This document shows positions 20,250 to 31,905 of a stretch of DNA of 64,000 nucleotides, piece by piece. A model generated the notes under the pieces. The model was not told the origin of the DNA and made no database searches. It worked only from the letters and a program-made list of their open reading frames with translations. How positions within the stretch are numbered: the stretch's first letter is position 1; each line of letters starts with the position of its first letter. Origin of the DNA: Knoxdaviesia capensis (lineage: Eukaryota; Ascomycota; Sordariomycetes; Microascales; Gondwanamycetaceae); NCBI GenBank assembly GCA_001510575.1, contig LNGK01000008.1:3064687-3128686 (forward strand), given 5' to 3'. Made by a program: the position numbers and the translations under genes.

Positions 20250-21332
20250 TGCGGCGGGGAGGAGGAACGGGAAGTTACTTGGAGGCTGAGGGGGAAGGGA
20301 GGGCGGGAGCACAGCACAGCGTGGTGAATGAAGGAAGACGGCGGGGGGAGGAGTGTAGATGCACGGAGTATCTATTCGGCCAGAATCCAGGGAGACATAT
20401 GGCAGTTATATGATTGAATGAGAAGAAAGAGAAAATCCCAAAAGAAAGATGGAGAGAAATATGGGGAAGACAAAATCCGGGGAAACAGAAGGAGGATATG
20501 TGGAGAAAAGTGCAGCAGCTCTCGTGCGCTGTTAAGCCGTGCTGCTGAAGCTTGAAAAGAATGAGCCGAGGTGTGATGTGATGGCTGGCTGGATTGTAGC
20601 TTCGGGAACTTTTTAGTGGGTTGCTAGGCCGAGAAGGAATCTCGGGGCAGTCGGACGCTGGCAAGCCGGCGGGCGGAGTTGAAGACAAGGACGGGATCTT
20701 CACTATTAATACCCGGACTCCCGGTTTCTAGCCTTGCTGCAGTTGAGAAGTCTGTATGTATACGATGATTGCGGAGGAATTACTCCTGCGACAGAGCTCG
20801 ATGAAGCCGAAGAAGATGCAGTGCATGATGGTCGCTGTCACATGCGGTCTTCCACTGGTGGTGCGGCGCTGGCAGCTGGCAAAAGCGACAGCCGCAGCTG
20901 TCAGCGCTCCGCCCTACCAAAACAAAGCTGTGGCTGAGTAATGACTGCAAGGGTCCTGGCAGCTGCAGCTAACCCTTGCCAGCTGGCAACACGCCGCGAT
21001 TATCGCCAGCTAGCCAGCTAATCCCGTGAAATTGAAACACAGAGAGGAGGAACACACAGACATCATCAAGTGTGTTTGATTTCTCCTGTCTTCTTTCTTT
21101 ATGACTGGGAGCCTTGATATTTCTTTATTTTTTCTTCTTCTTCTTTTCTATTCCCTCGTTCTCTATAACTGCTTCACCTCCTTCTCTTTTTTTTTCCCTC
21201 TCTCTTTTTAGATCTCACTCTTTTTCCTTCCTCTCTTGTCACCTGTAACCCAGGAACTGAACACCTGTCTCACTTCCACCCACTCTCAACCAAACGCTGT
21301 GCGCTGTCCGTGACAGCTCCGCCTTCCCGACC
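20250..21332. other. Divergent promoter region between crotonase gene and ALG2
   Basis: About 1.1 kb. It contains a cluster of CAGCTG motifs (listed separately) and, from about 21060 to 21270, a strongly pyrimidine-rich stretch on the plus strand that is probably the ALG2 leader. No gene is supported; a 60-codon frame near 20756 has no recognisable features. Confidence 0.5.
20873..20985. promoter_or_regulatory. CAGCTG (E-box-like) cluster upstream of ALG2
   Basis: The palindrome CAGCTG occurs at 20873, 20895, 20960 and 20980, twice within TGGCAGCTG or CCAGCTGGCA contexts, with two further CAGCTA variants near 21008 and 21016. CAGCTG is a class of E-box bound by bHLH factors in eukaryotes; binding here is inference. 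Confidence 0.4.
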
Positions 21333-22916
21333 ATGGCGCCTCCGCCCAAGCCCGCGGTTGTCGAAGAAGTCGAAGACGACGATGATGATACCCGCACCAT
21401 TGTATTCCTGCACCCCGATCTCGGCATTGGCGGCGCCGAGCGGCTGGTGGTCGATGCGGCGGTGGGCTTGAAGGCCCGCGGCCACAAGGTGGTGATCTTC
21501 ACCAGCCACTGCGATCCTGCGCACTGCTTCGAAGAGGCCCGCGATGGTGAGCTGTCCCCCTTTCCTGCCGAGTGTTCAACGGTTTAGGCCTTGCTAACTA
21601 GGCTGTCACTTTGTCTTCAAACAGGCACCCTCGACGTCCGCGTGCGCGGCAACTGGCTCGTCCCGCCGTCGGTCTTCTCGCGCCTCACGATCCTCTGCTC
21701 GATCCTCCGCCAGGTGCACCTGCTGGTGACCGTGTTCTTCACCAGCGAGCTGGACGACCTGCGCCCGGACGCCGTGATCGTCGACCAGCTCAGCGCCGGC
21801 CTGCCGCTGCTGCAGTACCTCTTCCCGCTGCCCCGCATCGTGTTCTACTGCCACTACCCCGACCTGCTGCTGGCGCGCGGCCGCGACCACTGGCTCAAGC
21901 GCGCCTACCGCGCCCCCTTCGACGCCCTCGAGGAGTGGAGCATGGCCTTCGCCCATGCCGTCGCCGTCAACTCCGAGTTCACCAAGGGCGTCGTCGCCCA
22001 GACCTGGCCGCGCCTGGCCAAGTCTACCGAGCTGCACGTCGTATACCCCGCCATCGACCTGCCCGGCGCCGACGTTCCCAAGAAGCCCAACGGCAAGAAG
22101 ACCGCCCCCGCCGCCAAGGCGATCACCCAGGCCGGCGAGGGCACGACCGGCGCCGCTGAGGCTGAGGCTGACATTGTCTGGCCCGCCGGCAAGCTCGTGC
22201 TCAGCATCAACCGTTTCGAGCGCAAGAAGGACATCGGCCTGGCCATCCGCGCCTTCGCCGCCCTGGCTCCCCATCTGAAGCTCAAAGCGCGCCTCGTGGT
22301 TGCCGGCGGCTACGACCCGCGCGTCACCGAGAACGTCGAGTACCTGGCCGAGCTGACCGCGCTAGCCACCAGCCTCAACCTGCCCGCCACCAGCGCCTTC
22401 ACCCTGCCCGACGCGCTGGCTGCGGCGGCCGCCCGCGCCGGCGGCGTGCTCTTCCTGCCATCCATCTCGACCCCGCTGAAAAACGCCCTGCTGCGCGCCG
22501 CCGCCGTGCTCGTCTACACCCCCGCGCGCGAGCACTTCGGCATCGTGCCGCTCGAGGCCATGGCCGCCGGCGTGCCCGTGCTCGCCGCAAACTCCGGCGG
22601 GCCCACCGAGACCGTGCTCGACGGCGTGTCCGGCTGGCTGCGCGACCCCGCCGACGTCCCCGCCTGGACCGCCGTGCTCGCCACCGCGCTGGCCGACAAC
22701 GACCCCATGCGGCCCCGCATGGCCGCCGCCGCCCGCCTGCGCGTGCAGGCCTTCGGCGTCGCCCGCCTCGCCGAGCGCCTCGAGACCCTCGTCGACAACG
22801 TCGTCCGCATGCCGCAGCGCCCGCGCCCGCTCATCACCTCCGTGCTGAACTTCCTCGGCATTTTCGTGATGTTCTCCTTGGGCGTCACTATCTCGAGCCT
22901 CATGTCCAAGCTGTGA
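21333..22916 (+). CDS. ALG2: Alpha-1,3/1,6-mannosyltransferase ALG2 (2 exons)
   Basis: Exons 21333-21546 and 21625-22916; the 78 bp intron has GTGAGC, a GCTAAC branch point at 21593-21598 and an ACAG acceptor, and joins ARDG to TLDV in frame. Product 501 residues. The N-terminal half opens FLHPDLGIGGAERLVVDAA, the start of GT-B family 4 transferases; INRFERKKDI begins the C-terminal Rossmann half, and the EX7E motif is E374-E382 (REHFGIVPLEAM). A hydrophobic C-terminal segment (LNFLGIFVMFSLGVTISSL) would anchor it in the ER membrane. ALG2 adds the second and third mannose to the dolichol-linked oligosaccharide on the cytosolic ER face during N-glycan assembly. Length and motifs fit fungal ALG2. 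Exon 2 is extremely GC-rich. The leader is CT-rich. Confidence 0.95.
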
Positions 22917-24209
22917 ACCAAAGATAATCCAAATTAACCCTTGAACTTCGTGGTCTTTTTTTTTTTCGTGTTTGTGCGTTGGGGCGTTCATTTTTGGTCT
23001 ATTTAATTTTGGGTTTCGGGAGGCCGTCTCTTCCACCTTTTTTTTCTTTTTCACTCAACAACTCCATAGAACGACGGCCTGAGGCTTGTCCTGTCGTATT
23101 GGGTGCAGCATTCTCCTGATTTGGCGTTTCTTTAAAAGCGGTGCCGGCATTTTCCCTGGTTTTTTTTTTCCTTTTAGTTTCAGCTGGCTGGCCATCTGCC
23201 TAAGAATAATACACACGGTGTCCTCATTCTTCACGGTGTACATATCTAAAATTTCATGTCGGTCATGGAAAATTGTGTTTCTTCGTTCTATATGCAGTCT
23301 CTTCAAATGCTTTGTTACTATTATTTCATGCTCCATAGAGTCTCGTATACACAGGGAGATGTTTCTTGACTGGGGAAAGAAACAAAAGGAAAAGAACATG
23401 ACATTCCAACCGCATCATCTGTGTCAGCTCCAAACCCAAAATCGAAATCCTTCAACCCAAAATCATGAAACAGATAATCGCGGACGAGAGAAAAGTGCCG
23501 TACAGGGCATGATTCCGGAAGATCCATGATGAAATATATATATAGAAGAAAAAAACAGTTGTCATCCAATCCCGCCTGCCCTCCCAGTCGGTGAAATGTC
23601 AGGCGGGCAGAGACAGAACCACAGAAAGAACACAATCACAAAGTGCCAAATACACAAGCAGGGCTCAAGAGACTCTTCAACACATAGAATAACACATCTT
23701 TTCATAATCTGGTGTTCCATAATCCATTCCCAACATCAAGTACTAAAACGAGAAACCCGGAGGAGAGAAGAATTGTCCTCAATCAACTAGAATTTCCTGC
23801 CCAAAAATGCCTCCCAAGAAGATAAAAAACAACATGCCCTCCGTGTCCGCCCAAGAAATATAGAAAACAACAGTAGGTATGGTATATAGGTGCGCCATAC
23901 ATAAAAATGGCTACAAAAACACAGGGGGATAAAACACCTGGGGATAAAAAACGACAAAAAGCCTGCCCAACCAACCTCTATAAAAATGAGATGAAATGTT
24001 TTTGGGGACCAGAAAGAAAAGAAAAGAAGCACAAGGCAATCATTGCTAGTACGTGAGGGGAATGGGGTTTGTTTGTATTGGAGAGTGTTCATAAGAAAAC
24101 TAATGTGAAGGGCTAGTATGAAGGGAGGAGAGGGATGATAGGAAAAAAAAGGATTGAACACAGTTCAACGTCTAGTGCGGAACCGGATGCACTGGAATGC
24201 TCTAGACAG
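22917..24209. other. 1.3 kb convergent intergenic region
   Basis: Lies between the 3' ends of ALG2 and the kinase gene. T-rich runs near 22955-23050 and 23160 and A-rich stretches near 23800-24040 are consistent with 3' untranslated regions on the two strands. No gene is seen. Confidence 0.55.
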
Positions 24210-27200
24210 TCATGCAAAGCGAGGCTTGGTGGATGATGAGGACGACGATGACGGCTCCTCAGTGTAGACAGGGACCTTCTTAGCGGTTTCAATGCTGCCC
24301 ACGCTGGCGTTGGTGTTGCGCCGACGAGGGCTGAACGGTGAACGAAGAGCCGGCGTCTCGGACGGAGTCGACTTAGTCGTCCGCCGGCGAGTCGGCATCA
24401 TCATCGTCAGGCCCTCGTCATCGCTGTCGCTGTCATCATACTCCATCGACCGCGACTTAGGAGTGCGCACTGACGCGGCATGGCCATCGCTGTTGCTTCC
24501 GCTGTTGCTGTGGTGGTTTTCGCCGTGGCGGCGGCCATGACGGCCACTGGCACCCTGGCTGGCGCTGCGTCGCTGGTTCACAGGCAGCGAGATGATGCCG
24601 CTGTCGCCAGATCCGTTCTGGTCCATAGACGGCTCGATCCGGAATCCCGGCTCCTTGCCGATAGCCGGAGGAGTCATCGAATCGGTCGACCGGAGAACAT
24701 TGCTATTCTTCTCAACCACTCCAGGGTGTGCAAGAAGCTCGCCCTCCATGTCATTGGACACCGAGCTGGCGCCGCTGAGAAGAGCAGGCAGCGACGGATC
24801 CGACTGGAACACGTGAGACTGCTGCTCGACGAGCGACTTTTGCGCCGAGAAGTTGGCTGACGACACAGGGCTAGTCAGTTCACTGGGGCTGGTGAGGGGC
24901 GTGCCGATGGCATCGTCACACGAAGTAGACCGAGACGACTTGAAAGTGCTCATTGTTGCCTCCCGAGTCGGTGGAGACGGAGACGGCTCACCAAACAAGG
25001 GCTCATCCGGGGATGCCGGGCGGGCCTCGCCAGCATCGGGATTGCCCATATACCAGGGGTAGTAGCTGTTGCGGGAACCAGTCTGTGGCATCGACAGGCT
25101 GCTGCGCTGGGCGGTTTGCGGACGGTCATCCGAGTCCGACACCACTCCAAAGGGAGACAGCGTCGAGGTCAAGGCAGTGTCCGCATCAGCGTCATCCTTC
25201 AGCTGGTCATCAACTGCTCGCGACGAAAAAATAAGCGGCGAGGGAATAGATTGACTCGGACGGCCCAAATCGACGGAGCGGAGAGAACGAGCATGTCTAG
25301 TCCGGCGAATGCTACCAGATGGGGTAGTATTGATCTGGCTCAAGGGTGACTCGGGCCGCTTCTCTGGGCTCTGAGACAGGCCTCGATCAACCGAGCGAGC
25401 TCGGCCGATATCTTCGGGGATGGGGTGCATGTCGTTGCCAGAGAACGAAGTGTTCCACTCAAACGGCACATCCAATCCCCAGGCGGACGGATGCTGCATA
25501 GAAGGCCGATGAGGGAGGGGAGAAGCGGGTTGGTGGCCCAGGGACTTAGCGTGAGCATGACGAACCGACTGATGATGCTTGAAGCTAGAAGAAGCCGGTG
25601 TGGAGGGCGTGTCATTGAGAGCACTAGCGGCGCTAACGTCTTCCGATTGGCGACGGCCAGCGGTGAGGACAGTGGCAAGAGGATCGTAGAACTGAACAGT
25701 GTTGGTGGTCGTGGCGGCGGTCACTTTGGCGTCGGGTTCCGGCGTAGATGAGGTGGCCAGCGGGTGTTCGGCCTGTTGCGGAGACGTGCCAAGGTTGGAG
25801 TCATCCGGGCGGATGCTTCGTCGTCGGGCATCCCTCGGAAAGGCCAGAGCACTCAGGTTCTCCGGAATTGAACTCGCAGCGCTACTGGTTGCTCGCTTGC
25901 GGGACTTGCTATCCCCGCGCTCAACCAACGGCTGGATAACCTTGCCGACAGCCTTCTTGACCACAGACCGCGCCCGCTCAAGGAAAGTAAGCGGGATGAC
26001 GGCGTGTGACACCTCCTTGTCATCAACCTGGATACGGTTACCAGAGGACGGGCGGGCCGGGTCGGTCTCTTCCAGCCAGGCAGCAACGTTGGCAATGTCC
26101 TTGGTAACCCAAGGGTGCCGTTTGATGTCACGGAGGCGGATACGCTGCTCTGGGTCCTTGGTCAGCATCCGATGCAGCAGATTGAGAAGATCCTCGTCAA
26201 TGTCTTCGTAGATGAGATCGTTGTCGTCACGGTACGGGGCGCTATTTTGGCGCTTGTACAAGGACGTGGTGGTGGGCAGGGTTGACGGATCGACGGGAGC
26301 AAGGCGCTTCCGCGGAACGTGCACCTCCTCAGTGGCAATCTTTCTAAACATCTGGAACTCGTCCTCTGCAAGGAACGGGATGCGGGCGAAGATGAGACAG
26401 TACAACGTCACACCGAGCGACCACACGTCAATCTGCTCGCTAACCTTGGGACGAGGCCCATCGGTATCGGAGTAGCAAATCTCAGGAGCGAAAAAGGCAG
26501 GTGTACCAACTGTCTTGGCCAGCTCAATGTCATCGTCAAAGTCCTTCGCCTCTGACTCAGATACCGAGTCGTCGGGTTCGCCGTCACGGATGGGGCGTCC
26601 AAAGTATGAGACGCCAAAGTCTGAGATCTTGGTGCGGTGGTCGCGGGTCCACAGGAGATTCGCAGGCTTGATGTCACGGTGGACAACACCCTGGTAGTGC
26701 AGGAACTCCAGGCCAAGAACAGTGTCTCTAAAGGTCGAGCGAGCCTGTTCAATGGTGAAGCAGGGGACGTAAGAGAAGTCATCGGCAAAGGGATCCCGGT
26801 TGCGAGGGTCGAAATCAATGGAGGACATGTGCGAGATGATCGAGTCGGCCATGCTAGGCGACCGACCACGGAAGGAGTTGCCCTCTCCGTGATGGGAGTC
26901 ATCGTAGCCGAAACGGTTGCGGCGCTGATCATCGTAATCGCGAGGGCCGAAGTTGTTCATGCTGTACTCGTCGTCGTGGTCATTATGACGGTTGGCCTCA
27001 TCGTCCTTATCCTCCTCCTCGTCATCATGGTCGGGGCCGATGACGAAGGGAGACGTGGTGGATTCACGATCGCCACGGTCCATCATCTGATGGAGAGCTG
27101 CGCGGGCGGACTGCATCGAGAGGCTTCTAGACGGGCCCGCCGAGGGGGCTCGGGACGGGTTTCTCGACGGAACGCGAGAAGTAGCTCGAGAAGCGGCGAG

Positions 27201-28286
27201 AGAACTGGGGAGCGAGGGAGGGCCAAACTTCTCGGGAAGGACAAAGTCGATGTTGGAGGGGATTCGCGAGGGTGAGCTGTGGGTGTTAAGGTCGTCCTCG
27301 ACAGCACCATATTCAAAACTCCAGAAATCAGCGGGGCCAGCGCTGGCAGCCACCTGGGATCGCTTCTTTTCACGCACAGCACGGCGGTGTTCGATGATCT
27401 GGTCGTACGACTCCACCTCGGGATAGACGGTCTCGCCCCGCATGTCTCGCTCGGCGTTCCGGCGTTCAGCAAGGGCAATATGAGGAAGGCCCTTCTTCCG
27501 CCAAACAATCTCGCCAAGTTCAACATGTTCGAGTACCATGTAAATCTTCTGCAGTTCCGGATCGTCGATGACCTCGAGGAGAGCCACAATGTTCGGGTGG
27601 CGGATCTTCTTAAGGATAGCAATCTCGCGCTGGGTTTTCCGTTGAGGAGATTCGGCGGTGACCTTCCCAAGACGGCGTTTCTTGGAGAAGCGGGGGATGA
27701 TCTTGATAGCAACGTTTTCACCGGTCTTGGAGTCACGGGCAAGTTTGACCTTGCCGTGCATTCCACGGCCGATTTCTTCGATCACTTCATACTGGTTGAT
27801 CAACTTCCGCCCGGTAACGATATCTTCGTCGATAAGAGCCTTGTGGGTTCTAAAGTTGAAGGGGGAACGAGGGATGTCATGTTAGGGTATAAATTACAAG
27901 AAGGGGTCGTTCATTCAAGAAACTTACTCTCGGACAGTATGAGTTTGTAAAGGGTGCAGGTAAGGGCTAGGAGTTCCGGCAGGAGAAGAGTGAATATCCG
28001 CGCCGGCGGCGGCGGACTGGAGATGAAGGGCGGGCCGGAACAGGCCGGGGGAGGAAACAGGAGTAGAGGACCGGAGAGGGGGGAGGCTGTCTGCGGTCTG
28101 GATGTGCTCGGCTGGTTGCTGTGGCTGGCTTCGAGTCGACACACGGGAAGCAACTCGCTCGAGAGATTCGGGTTGTTGTTGGGAGATCATAGTGTCTGTT
28201 CGCTGTTCCAGCGGCTGGAAGCTGTGTTCCAGCTCGTCAGAGACGAGAGTCTCAGTCGATTGGAGTTGGAGGAGTTCGGGATCCAT
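24210..28286 (-). CDS. Sak1/Ssp1-type serine/threonine kinase (CaMKK-like, Snf1/AMPK-activating), 2 exons
   Basis: Exon 1 is 28286-27928, exon 2 is 27849-24210; the 78 bp intron has GTAAGT, CTAAC and TTTAG and joins HTVRE to THKALIDED in frame. Product 1332 residues. The kinase domain starts at about Y140: glycine loop IGRGMHGKV (146-154), catalytic K169 in VAIK, HRD at 510-512 (HRDIKPANLL), DFG at 530-532, and activation-loop GTPAFFAPE with T569. A polar insert of about 240 residues separates the hinge (VLEHVELGEIVW, about 225-236) from helix E, and a 600-residue disordered tail follows the domain. This fits the fungal Sak1/Tos3/Elm1 and S. pombe Ssp1 group, which phosphorylate the Snf1/AMPK activation loop in glucose and stress signalling. 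Subfamily choice is from motifs and layout only. Its upstream side faces the 26 kb gene desert. Confidence 0.88.
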
Positions 28287-28372
28287 CTTGAGGGATTGGC
28301 GGTTGTAGAAGTGGTAGAAGCGGTGAATGGAACAATTACGGTGATTCTGGGTTCAGCATATGACGACGACAT
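28187..28372 (-). promoter_or_regulatory. Upstream open reading frame overlapping the kinase start
   Basis: ATG at 28372 (A at -3) opens a 61-codon frame (MSSSYAEPRITVIV...) out of frame with the kinase ATG at 28286 and ending at 28187, well inside the coding region. It could repress kinase translation. Alternatively it marks a mis-modelled first exon. Confidence 0.4.
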
Positions 28373-28612
28373 AGTGAGAAGATGTCCAGTCCTCTCGGTG
28401 GCACGCTCAGAGCGGCCGTGGGGTTGATGAGGACAGTCGACGGCAAGAAGACTCAGTTCGGATGAAGATAGTTTGATGGACTTGGTTTTGGAGAGCAGGT
28501 GGTATGAAGAGAGAGAAGATGGTATTCAGGAAAACAAGAGATCTGGGGGTCTCAAGAGTATTTAAAGTAGGGAAAGAAAAGGCAGAAGATAAGAACGTAG
28601 AGAAGACCCCTC

Positions 28613-28890
28613 CAAAGATCACACAAAAAGAAAAAAGAACAAATAAAGAGATAAAAGAACAAGGGAGAAGAGAACGAGAAAGAAGGTGGACGAGAGGGAA
28701 ATATTAAAGAAGACGGAGGAGGAAGGAAAAGGAGAGAGTAAAGAGGAAGGAAGAAAGGACGAGGAGAGGATGAATGAAGTGAAGGAAATGAAGAATTAAG
28801 AGAAGAGTAAATGCGAGGGGGACGAAGCAGGAAAGTAGAATATCAAGAAGATGAGAAGAAAAAAACGGGAAGAGGGAAAAGGAAGAAGGT
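28613..28890 (+). repeat. Polypurine tract upstream of the kinase gene
   Basis: About 280 bp consist almost entirely of A and G on the plus strand (pyrimidines in the sense of the kinase gene). It probably is promoter or leader of the kinase. Such tracts can exclude nucleosomes or form triplex DNA (general knowledge). Confidence 0.7.
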
Positions 28891-31883
28891 ATAGGTGGGA
28901 TGGGCATTCTGGTCGTATAAGGGATTAGTCGATAGAAGGGGGCCACCTAAAGTTTTAGAGGGCAAGAAGCATTCTGCGCTAAATTTACAGGAGGAAATAG
29001 TGTATGATGTCCCAGAACCTCAGCCACAGCCCAACGACTACAGGGCCTTAACAAGCAGTACTGTACGTAGTGGTAAGTCAGAGAGACACGGAGAAGGACC
29101 GACAGGTGTTCAGGCGGGAATGCACTGAACAACTTGCAGAAACACTGCGCAAAAATATAAATTGGGCCACCAGCCCAGCACAGCATGAGCAATAAAAAAA
29201 GGAAAAGGGAAAAAAATCGGTGGGACCCTCACCACTCTTGGCTTGGCAAAACGCACACCCAGGTACACACCGTGTGTCGCACTGGGTACAAAAGGATGGA
29301 GGAGGGAAGAGATAGAAAAAAGAAAAATAATATATTTGGGGACCCAGAAACGGCACTAAGTCGTTTCAGGACTAGCCCCAAAAGAATGATTAAACTGAAT
29401 AAATTCGTTATTGCGACTTTAACAGTGCACGGAGCATGTTTTTACTGTAATTGCTGGCAATGAGGGAATACTTCGCTTTTGCTGGCGGTTCACACCAAGA
29501 TGCATGTAGCGTCGTATCCAGCATATGGTGATGAGACGGGAGAAGATAGCCTTCTCAGCAGCAAAGAGAAGACAGGACTGACTGCAGGTCAATATATTCC
29601 GTAGCCGTAGACTTATATCACCGCCTATTAATACGATAGGTGATAATATACAGGGCCGCACACACAAAGATAAAAAACGGGGTTGAAATTCGAGGGCCAC
29701 GAGTGGTCCGGCATCATTATGACATGCAGCAACTAGCCGGAAAGCTGTGTCGACTTGTATCCATGGGGCGACTTTTTTCTAGAGGGGGGTTCTGAATTGA
29801 GATACAAGACTGAACTGTGTGGTGTGGCATGGCCCTATCCGTACTCCGGGAGGGCCAGCATTCACATCGTGTACGACGGTTCCGTGTCTATCTCAGGCCA
29901 TTTTGACAGTATCGGCCCAGGCCAAAAGGTGAGAGGTCACTTTTTCGGGCGCTGTATAAGTCCGCCTTATCACTTATACGTGCGCTGTCAAATGGAGTGT
30001 ATGTAAGCCCAAGAAAGCATATTGTGCAGTGTATAAGTTTTATACTCATGCGTGAGTCCACAGCACACCCAGTCGCTCACTCACCTCCAAACTCATCAAG
30101 TCCGTTACGCATTAGAATGCAAGCCAAATTCCGAAAAGGAAGAAGGAAAAACATCCAACATCACCAAGTATCCATCCCTTTGGCCTCATGTTTCAAAGCC
30201 ATCTACGCCCAACATCGCAACACTCACTCCTGTTGTCCTCCTTTCTTGTTCCTCTCCCAAATTCATCGGTATGTGTCGGCTCTAGCTGTTGTCTCTTCTT
30301 CGACCCGCGTCGAACTTCTGTTTTCTGCTCCGCCCGAAATCCGGTCTCTGGTCTCGCCTGTCAAGTGAGCAAGAGGCGGGTCGGTGGGCGAGTAGTGCTT
30401 GCGGGTTTTCTTATTTTTCAATCGATGATATATGTCAACAACCCTTTTTTTTTTCTCGCTTCGGTGTATCCCTGAAATGGAAGCCCGTTGCTCGCGCCTT
30501 GCCTTGGCCGGTAAGCGAGATGACAACAGGAAGCGGTGTCCTTTCAAGATTTATTTTCGGCCCTGCTATGTCAAGTTGCATGCCCAATGAAGTGCAGAAA
30601 GGTAAAACTAGTCTACGACCAGACGGTGACATGAAGCCCAACTGGTCGTTTTGGGAAACAACATGAAGAGGTCTAGACGCACTCACAGCATCGCCGACGA
30701 GCATTCCGTAACAAGTGCTAGATGTGGGAATGCAGTTGTAAGTAGAGTTGTAAATAGGGCATCCCTCGAGGTGCGACTACCACCGCACGATTCAAGCCGA
30801 AGCCCGGTTCCATTCGGTTCTATCTCTCTCCATCGTAGATTTGTGTCCTTTTCGTTCCTTCTGTTTCTGCTATTTCTGGTCCGTGTCTGTGTGAGCATGT
30901 CTTCGATATCGAGACATCCAGACTAGTCGATTTCTTTTTTTCTTTTTTCCCTATCCTAGGAGAGTGAAACAGACTTCAGAATCGAAAGAATGTCTCAAGA
31001 GAAACACGTCGCGAAGCCCTGCCAGGTTTTGGGATCCAGGATCCTCACCGTCAAGGGGAAACAGTTGGTCGATTGTCAGTTAAGGTGTCGTCGTACCTCG
31101 AGTTCTCAACTCGTCTTGGCTTTCCCTTTTTTGTTCTCTCTTCCTCATAGCCTGTCGATGAAGCGCCGCTTTAATATCGGCCCATGTTATTATGCCCGTG
31201 TGAAACTCTCCTTACCGCCAGTACAGCGTGTTTTCACCGATGCCCTGTGCTTATAATTAGGCTCGGGTCTGCGTTTGGAACCACCCCTGTGAATGAACAG
31301 GACAAGAAAAAGGATTGACGTTATTGACATTTACAGGGCATGGGTAAGGTGGCATAAGTTTGGGTTCTTGCAAGAGCCTCCCTCCCCCAGCAATGCAAAA
31401 CCTCCGTAAACAAGCAAAGACGAACCCCCAAATCTGCTTCGCCTTTTCCAGAGATAGATCACCGTTCATCAGAACACCCAAACCCCCCGTGTGTTCTGTG
31501 ACGACATAGTTCTCTCATGCCAGCGTAATCCCACGCTGGCTTTTTCTGTCGGTTCGCTGTTCAACATGCCCTATCTTTTCGCCCCCCCTGGGTTTATGCT
31601 GCCCGCTACCAGCTGTCGGTGCCAGGAAACTCATATTTTTTTGCCGCCTTGGGGCCTTAATCGCCTCAATTCCTTGGCCAACGCAGAGCCCCAGCTCTTT
31701 TACTAGTTTGGGCCCCTTCATGCACAGCGAAGGACACACCCACCTGCATATCAGATAGAACCAGGAAGAAGATGGGCGATACCACAAAGGGATCGTCTAC
31801 AGACTTCTAGCCCAACATTCGATGGGTCCAGGCGTCGGATCTGGCCAATAGAAATCCAAGCCGGCCAATATCGCCTGTTCATC

Positions 31884-31905
31884 TACTGTACTGTACAGTA
31901 CAGTA
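31884..31905. repeat. Perfect 22 bp palindrome of TACTGTACAGTA type
   Basis: The segment equals its own reverse complement. It reads TACTGTACTG then TACAGTACAGTA, and is followed by a further ACTGTA unit and TAGTAG. Shorter members of the same family lie at 49039, 52894 and 58172. Confidence 0.85.

Noticed and set aside
18456..20327. Long alternative frames over the TBC domain and the crotonase gene
   Set aside because: Arg/Pro/Ala-rich shadow frames overlapping well-supported genes.
21606..23054. Minus-strand frames of 222-230 codons opposite ALG2
   Set aside because: Same cause: high GC3 of the sense gene removes stops on the antisense strand; the products are Gly/Arg/His-rich with no recognisable family.
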